Positions 1-5,175 of a DNA stretch of 5,516 nt are shown one piece after another (within the stretch, counting starts at the first letter, position 1; every line of letters begins with the position of its first letter). The notes beneath the pieces were generated by a model. It did not search any database. It was not told the DNA's origin and saw only the letters and a list, made by a program, of their open reading frames with translations. The position numbers were made by a program, and so were the translations under genes. This DNA is from an uncultured Clostridia bacterium (GTDB taxonomy: Bacteria > Bacillota > Clostridia > Oscillospirales > Ruminococcaceae): positions 1-5,516 of the forward strand of contig CALXKG010000100.1 in assembly GCA_944388825.1 (NCBI GenBank), given 5' to 3'.

Positions 1-14
1 AAAGGATGGTCCAT

Positions 15-1046
15 ATGGATAAAATCAGGCTTGGCCGCACAGGGCTGATGGTCACCGCTTCCTCCTTCGGCGCGCTGCCGGTGCAGCGGGTGCCGATGGA
101 CGAGGCCAAAAAGCTCCTGCGGATGGCTTACGACGGCGGCATCAACTACTTTGACACCGCCAACGCCTATTCCGACAGCGAGGAGAAGATCGGCGCGGCC
201 CTCTCGGACGTCCGGCATAACATCATCATCTCGACCAAGTCGGGGGCGTCGGACAAGGCGACGCTCCTGCGCCACATCGAGCTGTCGCTCAGACGGATGA
301 AGACCGATTACATCGACATCTTGCAGCTGCATAACCCGGCGGAGCTTCCCGACCCGGAAGACCCCGATTCCCTCTACGGCGGGCTGCTGGAGGCGCAGAA
401 AAAAGGGTGGATCCGCTTTATCGGCATCACCAACCACCGCCGGACGGTCGCCGAGCAGGCCGTCCTCTCGGGAAAGTATGACACTTTGCAGTTCCCCTTC
501 TCGTCGATCTCGGACGAGGGGGACATCCGGCTTGCGGAGCTGGCCCGCGACCACGACATGGGCTTTATCGCGATGAAGGGGCTGGCCGGCGGGCTGATCG
601 TCAACGCAAAGACCACCTTCGCCTTTATGAAGCAGCACCCGTGGGTCGTGCCGATCTGGGGCATCCAGCGGGAGAGCGAGCTCAAAGAGTTCCTCGAGCT
701 GGAGAAAAACCCGCCCGTTTACGATGACGCGATGAAAGCGCTGATCGAGAAGGACCGGAAGGAGCTGGCCGGCAACTTCTGCCACGGCTGCGGCTACTGC
801 CTGCCTTGCCCGGCGGGCATCCCGATCCCGAACGCCGCCCGGATGAGCCTGCTGCTCCGCCGGTCTCCCTACCAGAACTGGCTGACCGACGAGATGAACG
901 CCGAGATGCTGAAGATCGAGGACTGCCGGCACTGTAACGCCTGCGCTTCCCGCTGTCCCTACGGGCTGGATACGCCCAAGCTCCTGGCCGACAACCTCGC
1001 CGATTACAAACAGTTCCGGGCGGAACACCTGGGGGAGCTGAAATAA
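15..1046 (+). CDS. Aldo/keto reductase with C-terminal 4Fe-4S ferredoxin-like domain
   Basis: This is a predicted cytoplasmic NAD(P)H-dependent oxidoreductase of 343 residues. Residues 1 to about 245 form an aldo/keto reductase barrel. The catalytic tetrad is visible as Asp47 and Tyr52 (FDTANAY), Lys75 (STKSG) and His106 (LQLHNP). The C-terminal part (about 250-335) carries two cysteine clusters, C256/C259/C262/C265-Pro and C304/C307/C310/C314-Pro, as expected for two [4Fe-4S] centres in the ferredoxin-fused AKR subfamily common in anaerobes. The substrate cannot be read from sequence. An ATG at position 6 is also in frame, but the start at 15 is preferred because AAGGA at 2-6 lies 8 bases before it, whereas nothing precedes the earlier ATG. 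The stop is one base before the MerR gene, so the two are co-transcribed. That suggests a reductase for an aldehyde or other electrophile sensed by the neighbour (inference). The promoter lies outside the window. Confidence 0.93.
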   Translation: MDKIRLGRTGLMVTASSFGALPVQRVPMDEAKKLLRMAYDGGINYFDTANAYSDSEEKIGAALSDVRHNIIISTKSGASDKATLLRHIELSLRRMKTDYIDILQLHNPAELPDPEDPDSLYGGLLEAQKKGWIRFIGITNHRRTVAEQAVLSGKYDTLQFPFSSISDEGDIRLAELARDHDMGFIAMKGLAGGLIVNAKTTFAFMKQHPWVVPIWGIQRESELKEFLELEKNPPVYDDAMKALIEKDRKELAGNFCHGCGYCLPCPAGIPIPNAARMSLLLRRSPYQNWLTDEMNAEMLKIEDCRHCNACASRCPYGLDTPKLLADNLADYKQFRAEHLGELK

Positions 1047-1047
1047 G

Positions 1048-1419
1048 ATGACGATCGCCGAAGTAAGCCGGAAATATGGCGTCTCGGCCGACACGCTGCG
1101 GTATTACGAGCGGATCGGCCTGATCCCCCCCGTCCACCGGACCGCCGGGGGGATACGGGATTACAACGAGGAAGACTGCAAATGGGTCGAGTTCTGCAAG
1201 TGTATGCGGGGGGCCGGGCTGACGATCGAGGCGTTGATCGAGTACGTCGCCCTCTTCCAGCAGGGGGATTCCACCTGCAAGGCGCGGATGGAGCTGCTGG
1301 AAGAGCAGAGAAGGCTTTTAAAGGAACGGATCGCCGATATGGAGGATACCCTCCGGCGGCTGGATAAGAAGATCGCATATTACAGCGGGCAGTGCGCAAG
1401 CTGCTGCGAGAAGAAGTAA
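1048..1419 (+). CDS. MerR-family transcriptional regulator, AdhR-like
   Basis: This 123-residue protein is a DNA-binding regulator that should act as a dimer. Residues 2-20 form the MerR helix-turn-helix, followed by the signature TLRYYERIGLI (16-26) and the wing GGIRDY (34-39). Residues about 80-112 are a charged, leucine-rich helix typical of the MerR dimerisation coiled coil. The sequence contains Cys44, Cys50, Cys52, Cys77, Cys116, Cys119 and Cys120. Cys52 sits in CKCMRGAG, at the numbered position of the reactive cysteine described for Bacillus subtilis AdhR, an aldehyde-responsive MerR protein. The C-terminal cluster CASCC is extra and could bind a metal or form disulfides. The gene starts at ATG 1048, one base after the reductase stop, and is followed directly by a terminator, so it is the last gene of its operon. 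The likely role is thiol- or aldehyde-responsive control of the reductase. A metal-sensing role is less likely but not excluded. Confidence 0.9.
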   Translation: MTIAEVSRKYGVSADTLRYYERIGLIPPVHRTAGGIRDYNEEDCKWVEFCKCMRGAGLTIEALIEYVALFQQGDSTCKARMELLEEQRRLLKERIADMEDTLRRLDKKIAYYSGQCASCCEKK

Positions 1420-1428
1420 AGCGGATGG

Positions 1429-1460
1429 AAAAGGCTTCCTGCGGGAGGCCTTTTTCTTTT
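1429..1460 (+). terminator. Intrinsic terminator of the AKR-MerR operon
   Basis: An 11-bp stem (1429-1439 with 1444-1454, one G-T pair) closes a 4-base TGCG loop and runs into a T-rich tract (TTTTTCTTTT). It lies 9 bases after the MerR stop. The matching A-run on the 5' side could allow some activity on the other strand. Confidence 0.88.
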
Positions 1461-1487
1461 GCTGTGGAACACATATTGCTGTTACTA

Positions 1488-1701
1488 ACAACTTAATGGA
1501 TACGCACCACCTAAAAGGCTCCCTCCCTGAGGGAGCTGTCGGCGAATGCCGACTGAAGGAGTCGGTATAACCGCGACAGCGGGATACCGCAAAAGCGCTT
1601 ATGGGCGTTATGCGCTTCGCTTATATCGCCACTCCTTCCGGCGCATCCGCGCCACCTCCCTCGGGGAGGGAGGCCGGGGTTGGCGCCTTCCGAAAAGTTG
1701 T
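1488..1701. repeat. Palindromic MITE-like repeat, copy A (full form)
   Basis: This element lies in the 457-base gap between the MerR and GntR genes. The ends are an inverted 7-mer, ACAACTT (1488-1494) and AAGTTGT (1695-1701). The outer shell is 1488-1511 on the left and about 1676-1704 on the right. The core (about 1512-1675) begins GGCTCCCTCCC and ends GGGAGGGAGGCC, which are inverted copies with one bulge. Within the core there are local hairpins at 1518-1536 (8 bp), 1538-1553 (GTCGGC/GCCGAC) and 1655-1673 (8 bp). A longer-range pairing joins GAAGGAGT (1555-1562) to ACTCCTTC (1631-1638). The segment between those arms has its own stem at 1563-1589. No open reading frame or transposase is present, so this is a non-autonomous repeat. 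It closely matches copy B at 5176-5378 except for the interior. Confidence 0.85.
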
Positions 1702-1804
1702 ATTATTTCATAAAACATAAAGGATAATCAAAGGAAGAAATACGCAGCATTTCCATCCATCATGATTCATTCTTCATGATTCTCATAAAATCTGCGGGCA
1801 CCCC

Positions 1805-1833
1805 TTGACAAGCCGTGCCAAACAGTGTATACT
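1805..1833 (+). promoter_or_regulatory. Sigma-A-type promoter of the GntR-ABC operon
   Basis: A perfect -35 box TTGACA (1805-1810) and a -10 box TATACT (1828-1833) are separated by the ideal 17 bp. Transcription should start near 1840, leaving a leader of about 35 bases before the ribosome binding site and start of the GntR gene. Such a strong promoter in front of a repressor gene suggests that activity is held down by the overlapping operator. Confidence 0.88.
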
Positions 1834-1843
1834 GAACATACAC
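1825..1843. promoter_or_regulatory. Putative GntR operator overlapping the -10 box
   Basis: The inverted repeat GTGTAT (1825-1830) - 7 bases - ATACAC (1838-1843) covers the -10 box and the predicted transcript start. GntR-family dimers bind GT...AC-type palindromes, and YtrA-type regulators usually repress their own operon. The position suits autorepression by the gene that starts at 1877. The assignment of this palindrome to that regulator is inference. Confidence 0.65.
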
Positions 1844-1863
1844 AGTAATGCACAAGCAAATAC

Positions 1864-1870
1864 AGGAGGG
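1864..1870 (+). promoter_or_regulatory. Ribosome binding site that fixes the TTG start of the GntR gene
   Basis: AGGAGGG here is a full anti-16S match. It is 6-7 bases from the TTG at 1877 but only about one base from the in-frame ATG at 1871, which is too close to be used. A still earlier in-frame start near 1805 lies in the -35 box, upstream of the predicted transcript start. TTG 1877 is therefore the best start. Confidence 0.8.
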
Positions 1871-1876
1871 ATGCGG

Positions 1877-2254
1877 TTGACCATCATCATCCAGAACAGC
1901 TCCCCGCTGCCCATCTACGAGCAGATCACCCGCCAGGTGCGGGCGGCGATCCTCTCGGGGGAGCTGAAAGAAGGGGAGATGCTGCCAAGCGTCCGGGCGC
2001 TGGCCCGGGACCTGCGGATCAGCGTCATCACCACCCGCCGCGCCTACGACGAGCTGGAGCGGGAAGGGTATATCCAGACGGTCGCCGGGAAAGGGAGCTT
2101 TGTCGGGGCGCGGAGCGCCGACCTGGTGCGGGAGGAAAACCTGCGGCAGATCGAAAACCACCTTTCCGAGGCGCTGAAGCTGGCGAAAGAAGCGGGGCTG
2201 GGGGTGAAAGAACTCTCGGAGATGCTTTCGCTCCTCGACGATTCTGACAGTTAG
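1877..2254 (+). CDS. GntR-family transcriptional regulator, YtrA-type
   Basis: This 125-residue protein is the first gene of an exporter operon. It begins with SSPLPIYEQITRQVRAAI (8-25), followed by the winged helix-turn-helix of the GntR family: LPSVRALARDL (36-46), the recognition helix near ISVITTRRAYDELEREGY (48-65) and the wing TVAGKGSFV (68-76). Only about 50 residues follow, predicted as helices. That is the short YtrA-type tail used for dimerisation, too short for the ligand domain of FadR or HutC proteins. Regulators of this type normally repress their own operon together with the ABC transporter genes that follow, as YtrA does in Bacillus and PmtR in Staphylococcus. The start is TTG 1877, chosen by ribosome binding site spacing. 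The stop codon overlaps the AGGAGG of the next gene, so translation is likely coupled. The inducer is unknown, but it is probably the exported compound or membrane stress. Confidence 0.92.
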   Translation: MTIIIQNSSPLPIYEQITRQVRAAILSGELKEGEMLPSVRALARDLRISVITTRRAYDELEREGYIQTVAGKGSFVGARSADLVREENLRQIENHLSEALKLAKEAGLGVKELSEMLSLLDDSDS

Positions 2255-2266
2255 GAGGTGCCCGCC

Positions 2267-3112
2267 ATGGCGGATGCAATCAAAATCGAAGGTTTGACAA
2301 AGTCGTTTAAAAACTTCACGCTGGGCCCGATCGATCTCGCCCTCCCCACCGGCTGCGTGATGGGGCTGATCGGCGAGAACGGCGCCGGGAAGTCCACCCT
2401 CATCAGCCTGCTGCTGGGGCTGAAAAGGCCGGACGCGGGGAAAGCGCTGGTGCTGGGGGAGGAAGCCGGAAACGACGCCGCCGCCTTCCGGCAGAAGGTC
2501 GGGGTGGTGCTGGATATCCCCGGGTTCCCGTCGGCGATGCGGGCATCCGAGATCGGGAAGCTCCTGGCCCCCGGCTTCCCCGGCTGGGACGGGGAACGGT
2601 TCCGCGCCCTCTGCGCCGGCTTCAAGCTGCCGGAAAAGACGGGCTTCGGGTCGTATTCCCGGGGGATGAAGATGAAGCTGTCGATCGCGGCGGCGCTGGC
2701 CCATGACCCGGAGCTGCTCATCCTCGACGAGCCGACCGGCGGCCTCGACCCGGTGGCCAGGGACGAGATCCTCGACATCTTCTATAACTTCATCCAGTCC
2801 CCCGACCGCTCGATCCTCATCTCCTCCCATATCCTCTCCGACCTCGAGAAGATCTGCGACTACATCGCCTTCCTGCACGAAGGGCGGCTGCTGCTCCAGG
2901 GGGAGAAGGACCTTTTAAAGGAGACCTACGGCCTGCTGCGGGGCAGCCGGGCGGAAATCGCCGCCCTGCCGGACGAGGCGGTCAAAGGGGTCCGCCGGAC
3001 CGGGACAGGGGACGAGGCGCTGGTGCTGCGGGACTGCTGCCCGGAGGCGGAACCGGTCGGCCTCGAGGAACTGATGGTGTTTATGCTGCGGTATGCGAAG
3101 GGGGAAAACTGA
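2267..3112 (+). CDS. ABC transporter ATP-binding protein (ABC-2 exporter type)
   Basis: This 281-residue ATPase drives the permease encoded next. Visible motifs, in order, are Walker A GENGAGKST (36-44), the signature region SRGMKMKL (131-138, a variant of LSGGQ), Walker B LLILDE followed by PTGGLDP (150-162) and the switch histidine in SSHIL (186-190). The usual Q-loop glutamine appears to be replaced: the corresponding segment reads VGVVLDIPGF (78-87) with Asp83. This variation, and the GMKMKL signature, are familiar from YtrB/PmtA-type exporters. Residues about 205-281 form a C-terminal extension of unknown role. The start is ATG 2267, 8 bases after AGGAGG (2253-2258). A GTG at 2258 is in frame but lies inside that site. 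The stop is one base before the permease. It probably exports a hydrophobic or envelope-active compound. The substrate cannot be read from sequence. Confidence 0.93.
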   Translation: MADAIKIEGLTKSFKNFTLGPIDLALPTGCVMGLIGENGAGKSTLISLLLGLKRPDAGKALVLGEEAGNDAAAFRQKVGVVLDIPGFPSAMRASEIGKLLAPGFPGWDGERFRALCAGFKLPEKTGFGSYSRGMKMKLSIAAALAHDPELLILDEPTGGLDPVARDEILDIFYNFIQSPDRSILISSHILSDLEKICDYIAFLHEGRLLLQGEKDLLKETYGLLRGSRAEIAALPDEAVKGVRRTGTGDEALVLRDCCPEAEPVGLEELMVFMLRYAKGEN

Positions 3113-3113
3113 G

Positions 3114-3755
3114 ATGAAAAAGGCTTTGGCGCTGGCCCGGGCGGACTGGCTGAACCTCTGGCGGACCAGCAGGATCTTCTTCGGGATGATCCTGCTGTAC
3201 GAGGCGGTCTATATCGTCGCCGGGAAGGAATGGATGTTTTTAAGCATCCTCTCGGTAGCACTGGGCGGGATGCTCTCCTACTCGGCCATCGGGTACGACG
3301 AGCGGAGCGGCTGGAACCGGTTTGTCCTGACGACCGCCTACAGCCGGAAGGACTATGTGCTGGGGAAATACCTGGTGGCGTTCACCGGGACGCTGGGCGG
3401 CGCGCTTTTGATGGCGGCGGCGGGCGTTATTGCCGCCGTCACCGGCCGGGTGCCATTTGGCGAAGGGATGGCGCCGCTCTCCGGGATGACCACCTGCGGG
3501 GTGCTGATCTCCCTTTCGATCGTGCTGCCGCTGGCCTTCCGGTTCGGGATGGAGAAGGCGCGGCTCTTAAACGTCCTTGTGATCGTCCTGATCTGCGGCG
3601 GAGCCGGGGTAGTGGCCGGAATCGGCAGCGATCTGGCCGGCAATATCCCGCAGGTGACGGCGGCGCTGAACCTCATCCTGCCGGCGGCGGCGGTGCTGCT
3701 GCTGGCGCTGTCCTGCCTTTTGTCGGTCAGGATCTACCGCGGGCGGCAGTTCTGA
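3114..3755 (+). CDS. ABC-2 type permease, PmtB/YtrC-like
   Basis: This 213-residue integral membrane protein has about six hydrophobic segments (roughly 21-37, 40-60, 88-110, 125-145, 151-172, 185-206). Between the second and third lies the motif DERSGWNRFVLTTAYSRK (62-79), followed by YVLGKYL. It matches the pattern of the ABC2_membrane_5-type permeases (DE..SGW..F..T.P.SRK..V..KY), with Ala75-Tyr76 where many relatives have Leu-Pro. No signal peptide is evident. The start is ATG 3114, with AAGGGGG about 9 bases upstream inside the ATPase gene and one base after its stop. An in-frame start at 3093 is rejected because it overlaps the ATPase. There is only one permease gene, so the transporter probably has two copies of this subunit and two ATPases. 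Pmt and Ytr systems usually have two different permeases, so this is a minimal version. Confidence 0.87.
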   Translation: MKKALALARADWLNLWRTSRIFFGMILLYEAVYIVAGKEWMFLSILSVALGGMLSYSAIGYDERSGWNRFVLTTAYSRKDYVLGKYLVAFTGTLGGALLMAAAGVIAAVTGRVPFGEGMAPLSGMTTCGVLISLSIVLPLAFRFGMEKARLLNVLVIVLICGGAGVVAGIGSDLAGNIPQVTAALNLILPAAAVLLLALSCLLSVRIYRGRQF

Positions 3756-3789
3756 TGCCGGGCGGGCAAACGCCGCCATGCCCTGTCAG

Positions 3790-3829
3790 AAAAAATGTTC
3801 CGTTCCTGCCGCAATTTGGCGAATTTTTT
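3790..3829 (+). terminator. Possible weak terminator after the ABC operon
   Basis: A run of six A (3790-3795) can pair with six T (3824-3829), with inner GCC/GGC pairing (3808-3810 with 3818-3820) and several unpaired bases. A separate GC hairpin without a T-run lies just upstream (3761-3777). Neither is a textbook terminator, and readthrough into ireB is possible. Confidence 0.3.
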
Positions 3830-3841
3830 ACCGTTCCCCCC

Positions 3842-3870
3842 TTGTATAATTCCTTCCGATGGGGTATAAT
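3842..3870 (+). promoter_or_regulatory. Promoter of ireB with two TATAAT boxes
   Basis: A perfect -10 box TATAAT (3865-3870) is preceded 17 bp upstream by TTGTAT (3842-3847), which keeps the TTG of the -35 consensus. A second perfect TATAAT (3845-3850) overlaps that -35 but has no clear -35 of its own. Transcription should begin near 3877, giving a leader of about 40 bases before ireB. Confidence 0.7.
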
Positions 3871-3917
3871 ACTACTGTACTGCCGGAAATGGCAGATCAC
3901 CCGGCAAGGGAGGAAGG

Positions 3918-4172
3918 ATGAGACAGATGTACGATAAGACGATGACCTTTTCGGTGAACGATGATAAGGAACGGGAGATGCGGGAAACGCTGCTCACGGT
4001 TTACAACGCCCTGAAGGAGAAGGGGTATAACCCTGTCAGCCAGATCGTCGGCTATATCCTTTCCGAAGACCCCACCTACATCACGACCCACCACAACGCC
4101 CGCAGCCTGATCCGCCGGATCGACCGGGACGAGCTGCTCCAGGCGATGGTCAAAAACTACTTAAACGATTAA
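3918..4172 (+). CDS. ireB: IreB family regulatory phosphoprotein (UPF0297)
   Basis: This 84-residue protein is a small cytoplasmic regulator, recognised along its whole length. Key blocks are YDKTMTF (5-11), EKGYNPVSQIVGYILSEDP (33-51), YITTHHNARSLIRRIDRDEL (53-72) and a C-terminal VKNYL. In Enterococcus, IreB is phosphorylated by the Ser/Thr kinase IreK and acts against cephalosporin resistance. As I recall it, phosphorylation is on two N-terminal threonines (Thr4 and Thr7). Here Thr8 matches the second, while the first appears to be Tyr5. Start choice: ATG 3918 is only 4 bases after GGAGG. ATG 3927, giving MYDKTM, is 9 bases after GGAAGG and is a real alternative of 81 residues. In many Firmicutes the gene precedes ruvX and a DUF1292 gene. 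Here it has its own promoter and terminator and stands alone. Confidence 0.94.
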   Translation: MRQMYDKTMTFSVNDDKEREMRETLLTVYNALKEKGYNPVSQIVGYILSEDPTYITTHHNARSLIRRIDRDELLQAMVKNYLND

Positions 4173-4183
4173 CCGGAAATGGT

Positions 4184-4221
4184 AAAACCGCCCCTGATCG
4201 GCTTCAGGGGCGGTTTTGTTT
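4184..4221. terminator. Strong bidirectional terminator between ireB and the DUF975 gene
   Basis: A perfect 14-bp stem (4184-4197 with 4204-4217) has the loop TCGGCT and ends in TTTTGTTT on the plus strand. The four A on the 5' side give a T-run on the minus strand, so one structure probably serves both converging genes, whose stop codons lie 11 bases from it on each side. Confidence 0.93.
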
Positions 4222-4231
4222 GCGCCTTTAT

Positions 4232-5017
4232 TCAGTAGCGGACTTCCGGGTTTGCGTACTGCTGCCCGTAATAGTCCCCCGCCAGCTCGAGGTAGAAGAT
4301 CGACTCCGCGCTGCTGACGTAAGGGGTCAGAAAGAGGTTGCCGATCCCGCAGGTGAGCCCGCAGAGCAGCGACCAGCCGATGAACGAGAAGTCCAGGCAG
4401 AAGAGCCGGAACTTATGCCCCCGCATCATGTCGTAGGAGGTCCTGACCGCCTGCCAGGGGCCGTACTCCGGGTGGTCGGCGAGGATGTAGAAGGTCATCC
4501 GAAAGGAATAGGTAAGCCAGACGGCGGCGACGATGCCGGGGATGATGAAGAGCAGCGCGCCGATCAGCGTCGCGGCAACGGTGATCACCGTCTGGATTAG
4601 GTTGGCGAGGAAGCAGCGGAGGATCTCGCCCGGCCGGAAAAAGGCGAAGAGGTCGGTAAATCCCGCCGGCTCGCGGTTTGCCATCTTCATATTAAACTGG
4701 GCGTACCCGGCTAAGACAGAGCCGCCGATCAGCAGGAAGACGATCGCCAGCACCGCCAGGATAACCATGAAAACGCCCGCCGCCGCTGTAAATGCGTAGT
4801 ACAGTTCCGGCGGCAGGCTGCCGCCGGCGCCGGAAAAGTCGGGGTAATTCCCGCTGTCCAGGTTGAGGGTCAGGCTGAAAGCGGGTTCGGTCACCGCGCT
4901 TGCCCCGCCGCCGGTCAGGATCGACGCCACCAGCCCCACCAGCACCGCCATCAGCCAGCGGCCCCGCAGGGCCTCCCGGGCGGCGGCGCGGTATTCGGCC
5001 GCGTATAAGAGTTTCAT
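4232..5017 (-). CDS. DUF975 family integral membrane protein
   Basis: This 261-residue polytopic membrane protein of unknown function starts at ATG 5017. After a short basic N-terminus (YRAAAREALRGRW, 9-21) there are hydrophobic segments near 22-36, 77-104, 137-170 and 204-225. An external-type loop rich in Gly, Ser and Asp lies between the first two (about 43-72). The family hallmark is seen in SYDMMRGHKFRLF (194-206) followed by SFIGW (211-215), GIGNLFLTPY (224-233) and a C-terminal FYLEL. DUF975 proteins are common in Firmicutes and have no established biochemical role. Two adjacent start codons (5020 and 5017) follow AAAGGGGGAG. The second has the better spacing of about 5 bases, and an upstream in-frame start at 5092 lies before the predicted transcript start. 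The gene is a single unit with its own promoter and the shared terminator. Confidence 0.88.
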   Translation of the reverse strand: MKLLYAAEYRAAAREALRGRWLMAVLVGLVASILTGGGASAVTEPAFSLTLNLDSGNYPDFSGAGGSLPPELYYAFTAAAGVFMVILAVLAIVFLLIGGSVLAGYAQFNMKMANREPAGFTDLFAFFRPGEILRCFLANLIQTVITVAATLIGALLFIIPGIVAAVWLTYSFRMTFYILADHPEYGPWQAVRTSYDMMRGHKFRLFCLDFSFIGWSLLCGLTCGIGNLFLTPYVSSAESIFYLELAGDYYGQQYANPEVRY

Positions 5018-5038
5018 CATTTCTCCCCCTTTGGAATA

Positions 5039-5061
5039 GGATACGGCTTTACGCCTTATCC
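5039..5061 (-). promoter_or_regulatory. Hairpin at the 5' end of the DUF975 transcript
   Basis: GGATA/TATCC and an inner GGC/GCC, separated by one mismatch, form a stem with a 5-base loop. It spans the predicted transcription start and sits 7-9 bases before the ribosome binding site. It could be an operator palindrome or a stem that stabilises the 5' end of the mRNA. The sequence alone does not decide between these. Confidence 0.45.
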
Positions 5062-5063
5062 AT

Positions 5064-5092
5064 AGTATACCGGAAACAGGGGGATTTTGCAA
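5064..5092 (-). promoter_or_regulatory. Promoter of the DUF975 gene
   Basis: Read on the minus strand, the -35 box is TTGCAA (5092-5087) and the -10 box is TATACT (5069-5064), 17 bp apart. Transcription should begin near 5057, about 40 bases before the start codon. The left end of repeat copy C lies about 22 bp upstream of the -35. Confidence 0.8.
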
Positions 5093-5113
5093 TAGGTTTA
5101 CGCCGGTTTATGA

Positions 5114-5166
5114 ACATTTTAATGGAAACGCACCACCGGGGTTTGCGCTTTCCGGAAAGTTGTATT
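5114..5166. repeat. Palindromic repeat, copy C (shell only, core absent)
   Basis: This 53-bp copy joins a left shell (5114-5137) directly to a right shell (5138-5166). The left shell matches 21 of 24 positions of copy A (1488-1511), and the right shell matches all but 3 positions of the copy A right end. There is no GGCTCCCTCCC core at all: CACCACC runs straight into GGGGTTT. Its inner parts can pair (GGAAA with TTTCC, CGCA with TGCG). It is either an ancestral form without the core or a clean excision product. The 9 bases 5167-5175 separate it from copy B, in the same orientation. Confidence 0.75.
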
Positions 5167-5175
5167 GTTATGCAA

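Noticed and set aside
1488..1701. A CRISPR array or an attenuator RNA in copy A
   Set aside because: There are no regularly spaced direct repeats, and the sequence recurs at 5176-5378 next to unrelated genes, so a dispersed repeat explains it better than a gene-specific leader.
1760..1782. Two copies of TCATGATTC 14 bp apart upstream of the GntR promoter
   Set aside because: The repeat is short, AT-rich and located about 23 bp before the -35 box. It could be an activator site, but two 9-mers alone are weak support, so no feature was called.
1805..1876. A longer N-terminus for the GntR protein
   Set aside because: The extension would begin in the -35 box, before the predicted transcript start, and the added residues do not resemble the family. 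The AGGAGG at 1864-1869 supports TTG 1877.
1760..2878. A 372-codon open frame on the minus strand
   Set aside because: It lies antisense to the GntR and ABC ATPase genes, which have clear domains and start sites. Its composition (rich in Gly, Pro, Arg, Asp, His) is typical of a shadow frame in GC-rich DNA.
4220..4600. A 126-codon open frame on the plus strand
   Set aside because: It starts inside the terminator and is antisense to the DUF975 gene. Its charged, low-complexity translation matches no family I know.
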